From the NCBI GenBank assembly GCA_052246725.1, contig JBQQCL010000002.1: a stretch of 64,000 nucleotides of DNA; one strand, given 5' to 3'. The notes under the pieces are model-generated. The model saw only the letters and a list, made by a program, of their open reading frames with translations. It had not been told where the DNA came from and searched no databases. The position numbers and the translations under genes were made by a program. Position 1 is the first letter of the stretch, and the number at the start of each line of letters is the position of its first letter. This document shows positions 59,477-64,000 of the stretch, one piece after another. This DNA comes from Pseudalkalibacillus sp052246725. GTDB lineage: Bacteria > Bacillota > Bacilli > Bacillales > Fictibacillaceae.

Positions 59477-60461
59477 TCTTGTTATCAACTTTCAAGCCTT
59501 TGTTTTGATTAACCAATTGGTTGTAAGCGAACAGCGCGATCGCTGTGTCTTGAACACCGGTACCTGTCAGATCACACACCGTAATTTGATTGTCATCCTC
59601 CCGCCCTATGATTTGCTGAGACGTCAATTGACCGATTTCAATCACGGCAGAATCGTCTTTCAGAACACCACTGGCCAGTGCATGATGCAGTTCACCTAAC
59701 CTTGCACATTGTGCTTTCGTATCACATACCAATCGATCGGCTCGTGCTAAAACCTCTGCTTCTATTTCCTGTTTATGTTCGGCGTCTGATCCCATGGCGG
59801 TAATGTGCAAACCCGGATAAAGCCAATCCGCTTTGATAACGGGGTCGTTTGCAGGTGTTGTCGTTATGACAACATCACTTTGTCGGACAACAGTTTCTGC
59901 GTTATTAACCGCCTGGACTTCTAATCCAAGCTCAACAGACATTTCCTTAGCATATTGTGCTGCACGATCGAGTGAGCGGGAATATACAAGCACGTTCTTA
60001 AAATTCCGCACGAGCTTCAAGGCGTGCACTTGATATCTTGCCTGGTCTCCGGCACCTATGACACCCACTGTTTCAATGTTATCTCTTGAAAGATATTTAG
60101 CTGCGATCGCTCCTGCGGCTGCCGTGCGGATATGTGTCAGATAACCATTGTCGAGTAGAAGTGCCTGCGGAATTCCCGTCTGGGTGCTGATCAGCATCAT
60201 CAGTCCGTTTCCACTTGGCAATCCAAGCTTATAGTTATTGAAAAAGCCTGAAGAAACTTTGATCGCAAACATTTCTTTTCCTTTCACATAGGCTGTTTTT
60301 ACATCCACTTCCCCATTTTGGTCATGAAGATCGACTCGCATGATCGGCGGCATCGTGACATCACCGTTTGACAATTTTACGAATCCTTCTTCAATAATCG
60401 AAATCGCTTCTAGATTCAATTGGACATGATCTCTAAGTTCCTGTTCAGTAAGGATAAGCAT
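59466..60461 (-). CDS. eutC: ectoine utilisation protein EutC (ornithine cyclodeaminase/mu-crystallin family)
   Basis: 331 aa with the family layout: substrate-binding N- and C-parts and a Rossmann domain, VGVIGAGDQARYQVHALKLV. KTAYVKGKEMFAIKVSSGFF and TAAAGAIAAKYLS are characteristic. In hydroxyectoine use EutB and EutC together convert the hydroxylated diaminobutyrate intermediate; the exact step is still inferred in the literature. It lies 24 bases after the ectoine hydrolase gene. The stop codon lies in a dispersed repeat. Confidence 0.87.
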   Translation of the reverse strand: MLILTEQELRDHVQLNLEAISIIEEGFVKLSNGDVTMPPIMRVDLHDQNGEVDVKTAYVKGKEMFAIKVSSGFFNNYKLGLPSGNGLMMLISTQTGIPQALLLDNGYLTHIRTAAAGAIAAKYLSRDNIETVGVIGAGDQARYQVHALKLVRNFKNVLVYSRSLDRAAQYAKEMSVELGLEVQAVNNAETVVRQSDVVITTTPANDPVIKADWLYPGLHITAMGSDAEHKQEIEAEVLARADRLVCDTKAQCARLGELHHALASGVLKDDSAVIEIGQLTSQQIIGREDDNQITVCDLTGTGVQDTAIALFAYNQLVNQNKGLKVDNKTFA

Positions 60462-60485
60462 GTACTCTCAACTCCTTTACATGTA

Positions 60486-61673
60486 TTAGTAGTTTGTAAG
60501 CAATCCATCTTTGATGATCAGTTGCCGTGGAAGCGATGCGAATGTCTCGCAACTGTCCTCCGTCACCCGTAAGGCTTCGCTAGCTTCAAACCCGTAATGA
60601 TCCAACCAGATGCCAGGAATCAGATGGAAGGTCATATTAGGCTGAAGCACCGTTCTATCCCCTTTACGAATACTTGCTGTATGCTCACCCCAGTCTGGCG
60701 GATAATTAAGTCCGACAGAATAACCGAGACGAGACTCTTTGATGATTCCACTTTTCACGATGGTCCTTCTCCACGTTTCTTCGATTTCCTCACAGTAAAT
60801 GCCGGGTTTGATCATATCGAGGCAGGCGTTCAATCCTTCAACCACTACTTCTGAAAGTGCGCTGACTTTTACTGTAGGCGGACCGATATTCAGTGTTCTT
60901 GCAAGAGGAGAATGATACCGTTTATAACACCCTGCCAGTTCCAAAATGACAGCATCACCTCTCTTGTAACGCTCATCTGTCCACGTCATATGCGGAGTCG
61001 ATGTTTTCTCTCCGGAAGGCAGTAACGGGACGATTGCCGGATAATCACCACCAAATTCAGAGGTACCGGAAATTTGAGAGTGGAAGATCTTTGCTGCAAC
61101 GTCACACTCCCTTACACCTTCATCAATCATCTCAATCCCTGCCATCATGGCATTTTCTACGATTTTTGCAGCCCGTTTCATATACTCGATCTCAGTATCG
61201 GATTTTATTATTCGAACCCAATTAACAAGTAACGTGGCATCTTGAAAAGAAGCATAAGGTAATCCTTTCTTCAGGTGCTCGTAACATTTGGCAGTAAAAT
61301 AGTAATTCTCCATCTCCACCCCGATCGAGCGACGTTCCTGCCCGATCTGTTTTAAAATTTCAGCTACAAAATCCATCGGATGTTTTGAATCTGACTGAAC
61401 ATAATCGTCGGGGTACGGAATGATGTTTTCATGGTAAATCCAGGTGGTCAGCTTAGCACCATTTGCATCCTGTCCTCGACCGATCCAAATCGGTTGATCC
61501 TCATCATCAATGATCACAAGCATTTGATGAACATAGAATGACCACCCGTTATATCCAGATAAGTAATACATGTTTGCAGGGTCGGTGATGAGCAATACTT
61601 CAATACCATTGGAAGCCATTTTTTCTTTGGTTTTCCGAATCCGATCTTTATACTCTTCTGTTCCGAATGACAT
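60486..61673 (-). CDS. doeA: ectoine hydrolase
   Basis: 395 aa creatinase/M24 pita-bread enzyme that opens the ectoine ring to N-acetyl-2,4-diaminobutyrate. The stretch YNGWSFYVHQ, IGRGQDANGAK and PYPDDYVQSDSKHPMDF are diagnostic for DoeA/EutD. The two metal-ligand Asp of aminopeptidase P are replaced (ILELAGCY and YHSPLART), as expected for a metal-free hydrolase with an active-site Glu (E245 here). GAT GCCCTC ATG lies after AAAAGGGGG. First gene of the minus-strand operon downstream of pucR-like gene. Confidence 0.92.
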   Translation of the reverse strand: MSFGTEEYKDRIRKTKEKMASNGIEVLLITDPANMYYLSGYNGWSFYVHQMLVIIDDEDQPIWIGRGQDANGAKLTTWIYHENIIPYPDDYVQSDSKHPMDFVAEILKQIGQERRSIGVEMENYYFTAKCYEHLKKGLPYASFQDATLLVNWVRIIKSDTEIEYMKRAAKIVENAMMAGIEMIDEGVRECDVAAKIFHSQISGTSEFGGDYPAIVPLLPSGEKTSTPHMTWTDERYKRGDAVILELAGCYKRYHSPLARTLNIGPPTVKVSALSEVVVEGLNACLDMIKPGIYCEEIEETWRRTIVKSGIIKESRLGYSVGLNYPPDWGEHTASIRKGDRTVLQPNMTFHLIPGIWLDHYGFEASEALRVTEDSCETFASLPRQLIIKDGLLTNY

Positions 61674-61734
61674 GAGGGCATCCCCCTTTTACTCTGTAGT
61701 TATTTTAATTTTTAGAATATTGTGATTTTGTTTC

Positions 61735-61766
61735 ATTATAGTGAATAAGAGATGAAAATTTCATCT
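61735..61766 (-). promoter_or_regulatory. doeA operon promoter with palindromic operator
   Basis: Minus-strand TATAAT at 61740-61735 has no good -35 at 17 bp (TGAAAT). Overlapping that region is the perfect inverted repeat AGATGAAA (61750-61757), A, TTTCATCT (61759-61766). A related half site, ATGAAATTTTC, recurs at 61777-61787. The layout fits activator-dependent initiation. Confidence 0.65.
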
Positions 61767-61834
61767 GCAAAAATGTATGAAATTTTCGAAGCTGTCTTAG
61801 TCAATTTTGCAGCAAACAAATTGGACAGGACAGA

Positions 61835-61872
61835 AAAACCTGGATGGAGTTAGGACTCCAACCAGGTTTTGA
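61835..61872 (-). terminator. terminator after the PucR gene
   Basis: AAAACCTGG (61835-61843) and CCAGGTTTT (61862-61870) with inner TGGAGT/ACTCCA; T-runs on both strands. It separates pucR/eutB from doeA. Confidence 0.8.
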
Positions 61873-61889
61873 TTCATAACATTTTATAT

Positions 61890-63593
61890 TTAAAGATTTT
61901 TTGATAAGCCGATTTTCCAGGTTTTGATACTTAAATCCAGTAAAAATAAATTATCCGGATCGATTAAGGAAAGACCGGTCAGTGTTTCAATTTTTCGCAG
62001 GCGATATAGTAGTGATTGTCTGTGTAAATTCAATGCCCTTGATGTTTTGCTTACATTTCCTTGGTACTGGTTATACGTACTGAACGTCCCTATCAAATCC
62101 ATGTTTCTTTTCTCGTCATACTGGACCAATGGCTCGATCGTTGACATGATGATCTGCTTCATTTCGCTGTTTTGGGAAAGACTTAGAAGTACCCGGTCAA
62201 CTCGTGTATCCTCATACTTCATCCGCTGGCCAATTCCCTTTTTCCTTCTGCCAATCTGTAATGCAGTCTGAGCATGGTGATAGCTCTCTTTAAACCCATT
62301 CAAATCATGTTGATAGTCCCCACTCCCCCATGAAATCACTACACCTGGAAGCAGGTTGCGCAATCGCCGATCAACGAGATCCAAGAAATCCGCAGGGTTC
62401 TCACTTATCTCATCTCCCGTTGATTCAAGAAAAATGATCAAATGTTCACCTTGATAGGTCATCATTACTTCCCGCGCTAGTGATTGTCCAGCATATACAA
62501 TTTCCTCTTCTATATAACGAATCATACTTTTAAACCAATGTTCATAGGAATGATACTCTTTTTTCCATTTTTCAAAGAGAGTTTTCAGATTTTCTGGCAG
62601 TCCGACGATACAAATATAAGGAACCTTGAGGTTGTAACCCAATAATTGTGCCCTGGAATTCGCTTGGTCTAAAGAGTGGAACTCTCCTTTTGCCAGCTCT
62701 TGAACAAAATCACTCCGGAGACGCATTTTGGTATCTTCTACAGCATTTTTGCGAGCAAGCCAAAGGGCAATCGTTGTTGCTGCATGATCCAAAACATTAA
62801 CCCTGAATTCTGTCAATAAAGATTCAATAGAAGCATCATGAGGAATTGAAACAAATAAGTATCCCTGTGGACTTCCTGAAACTTTCAAAATCGGTAATCT
62901 CAATACCGATTGCCCATCGATTTCAAACATTTGGAACTTTTGATACATAGGGTCGTGAGTGACTATTTGTTCTGGATGTTTACCTGTCATTCCGTTAGGC
63001 AAAAAATAACCTCTTCCTCTTGTTTCGCTTAATCCTTTATAATTGCCGCTTTTCCCCTGTATGGCTCCTGCTTCATCCGTCAATAGGATGGGGTATCCGG
63101 TATGTTTTTGAATCGAACTCAAAATATACGGCAGCTCTTTTTCTTGTAAAATCAAATTCAAAAGCTCTTGCTGGACTTTCTCTGATTTTTGTCGTTCCTC
63201 CCGATTGATCCCGTTCAGTATCGCCATAACTTCTTCAACGATATTTGCAAAACGCACTTCCCAGGGAATTTCGATTATGATGAAATCCCTCTTTTCCGCT
63301 AACTCGATGACTTCTTGAGGAATATCGAAAATGTGTCGTCCTAAGGCAACGACGAGAGTAGATGCTTTAGAATCAATGATGTCTTGTACAAATTGTTTTA
63401 ATGAATCTAGATCCTGCCCGCAGCCAATAGCTGTACTTAGGACAACTTCATTTTTGCGGACAAAATTTTCCACAGGCATTTCAATCGCTGAAATCCATTG
63501 AACATAGCGTTCACTTAGGATTCCTTGGCCTGTTCTTACCCTTGCACTTTCCATGATATCTAGTTCTATGAAGTCCTTGACTGTCAAGCTCAC
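61890..63593 (-). CDS. PucR family transcriptional regulator
   Basis: 567 aa: an N-terminal PucR domain (about 1-125, MESARVRTGQGILSERYVQW), a middle GAF- or CdaR-type sensor region (about 150-400), and the C-terminal helix-turn-helix NVSKTSRALNLHRQSLLYRL that defines PucR/CdaR activators. GTG start with GAGGAGGT six bases upstream. It follows the EutB gene by 25 bases on the same strand and probably activates the doeA operon in response to an ectoine-derived inducer, by analogy with purine regulators. The inducer is unknown. Confidence 0.88.
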   Translation of the reverse strand: MSLTVKDFIELDIMESARVRTGQGILSERYVQWISAIEMPVENFVRKNEVVLSTAIGCGQDLDSLKQFVQDIIDSKASTLVVALGRHIFDIPQEVIELAEKRDFIIIEIPWEVRFANIVEEVMAILNGINREERQKSEKVQQELLNLILQEKELPYILSSIQKHTGYPILLTDEAGAIQGKSGNYKGLSETRGRGYFLPNGMTGKHPEQIVTHDPMYQKFQMFEIDGQSVLRLPILKVSGSPQGYLFVSIPHDASIESLLTEFRVNVLDHAATTIALWLARKNAVEDTKMRLRSDFVQELAKGEFHSLDQANSRAQLLGYNLKVPYICIVGLPENLKTLFEKWKKEYHSYEHWFKSMIRYIEEEIVYAGQSLAREVMMTYQGEHLIIFLESTGDEISENPADFLDLVDRRLRNLLPGVVISWGSGDYQHDLNGFKESYHHAQTALQIGRRKKGIGQRMKYEDTRVDRVLLSLSQNSEMKQIIMSTIEPLVQYDEKRNMDLIGTFSTYNQYQGNVSKTSRALNLHRQSLLYRLRKIETLTGLSLIDPDNLFLLDLSIKTWKIGLSKNL

Positions 63594-63618
63594 ATTTGAC
63601 CTCCTCTGTTCTTATTTT

Positions 63619-64000
63619 TCAGAGGTGTTTTGAATTGTCCTTCTTACTATAATCTTGGATGATATGTTGAAGTACAGATAGATCCACATTGTTACCACTA
63701 ATAATGACGGCAATCGCACCATTCTGTTGAGCAACATGATCACCTAGGAGGGCTGCTATACCCGTTGCCGCAGCTCCTTCCATGATCAAGCGGTGATGAT
63801 CCATCATGAAGGCCATGCTATAAGCGATTTCTTCTTCAGGTATAAGGATAAGGTCATCCATATATTGCTGTACCATGTGGAATGTATATTGGTTGTCACA
63901 ACCTATACCGCCTAGCAAACTATCTGCCAGTGTATTTTGTTCATCCAACTGCACAGGCTTCCCGGCTTTCAAACTTTCATACATGACTGCTGAATGCGCC
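63619..64000 (-). CDS. eutB: hydroxyectoine utilisation dehydratase EutB, C-terminal part
   Basis: Truncated by the window edge; about 126 C-terminal residues are visible and the frame is open to base 64000. They show PLP fold II (threonine-dehydratase-like) features: AVMYESLKAGKPVQLDEQ, LADSLLGGIG, the Gly-rich EGAAATGIAALL and the C-terminal VIISGNNVDL. The family dehydrates or deaminates a hydroxylated amino acid; in hydroxyectoine catabolism EutB works with EutC. The 25-base gap to the PucR gene implies one transcript. Confidence 0.82.
   Translation of the reverse strand, partial: AHSAVMYESLKAGKPVQLDEQNTLADSLLGGIGCDNQYTFHMVQQYMDDLILIPEEEIAYSMAFMMDHHRLIMEGAAATGIAALLGDHVAQQNGAIAVIISGNNVDLSVLQHIIQDYSKKDNSKHL

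Overview
The window looks like chromosomal DNA of a Gram-positive, low-to-moderate GC member of the Bacillaceae, probably halotolerant. The signs are Bacillus-type gene order (a YneT-like protein next to parE and parC; an S-box-led cysH-cysP-sat-cysC and siroheme operon; a lysine-riboswitch-led aspartokinase II), strong AAGGAGG ribosome binding sites, many TTG and GTG starts, sigma-B-type promoters, and U-tailed hairpins after most genes. I cannot name the genus from sequence alone.

Layout. 0-9.2 kb: housekeeping genes (YpsC/RlmL-type rRNA methyltransferase, M32 carboxypeptidase, CoA-binding protein, topoisomerase IV). 9.2-19.8 kb: small accessory genes: acetyltransferases, two SGNH esterases, HxlR and PadR regulators, a sigma-B-type DUF948 triad, pheA, and three damaged genes (yihY, a 14.5 kb gene, a peptidase E gene with an internal deletion). 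19.8-31 kb: lysine riboswitch and aspartokinase, then an S-box leader interrupted by a MITE-like element, then a nine-gene sulfate assimilation and siroheme operon ending in a homocysteine S-methyltransferase. 31-39.8 kb: small membrane or secreted proteins, an S41-like peptidase, a DDAH-like hydrolase, azoreductase, and a doubly frameshifted membrane protein. 39.8-44.9 kb: a five-gene operon of three Gfo/Idh/MocA dehydrogenases and two xylose-isomerase-like TIM barrels. 45-50.6 kb: CYP152 P450, a GntR-ABC operon with a clear operator, a free-standing LAGLIDADG endonuclease and a sigma-B stress protein. 50.6-64 kb: lysA, an Lrp regulator, a BCCT transporter and an ectoine/hydroxyectoine utilisation cluster (ectoine hydrolase, EutC, EutB fragment, PucR regulator) whose downstream genes are unusual: an M20 deacylase in place of the usual EutE/DoeB, a homoserine dehydrogenase without ACT domain, a cystathionine gamma-synthase-family enzyme and an aldehyde dehydrogenase.

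How the genes fit together. Sulfate uptake (CysP), activation (Sat, CysC), reduction (CysH, ferredoxin-type Sir), siroheme synthesis for Sir (SumT, SirB, SirC) and methionine formation sit under one SAM-sensing leader. The ectoine cluster would import a compatible solute (BCCT), open the ring (DoeA/EutD), deacetylate it (M20), process the hydroxylated branch (EutB, EutC) and pass the carbon into aspartate-semialdehyde metabolism.

The most unusual non-coding features are two 20-nt-period arrays (19.8 and 52.5 kb), each just beyond a terminator; a repeat family with MITE-like long copies; and perfect or near-perfect operator palindromes at 11.4, 46.56 and 61.75 kb.
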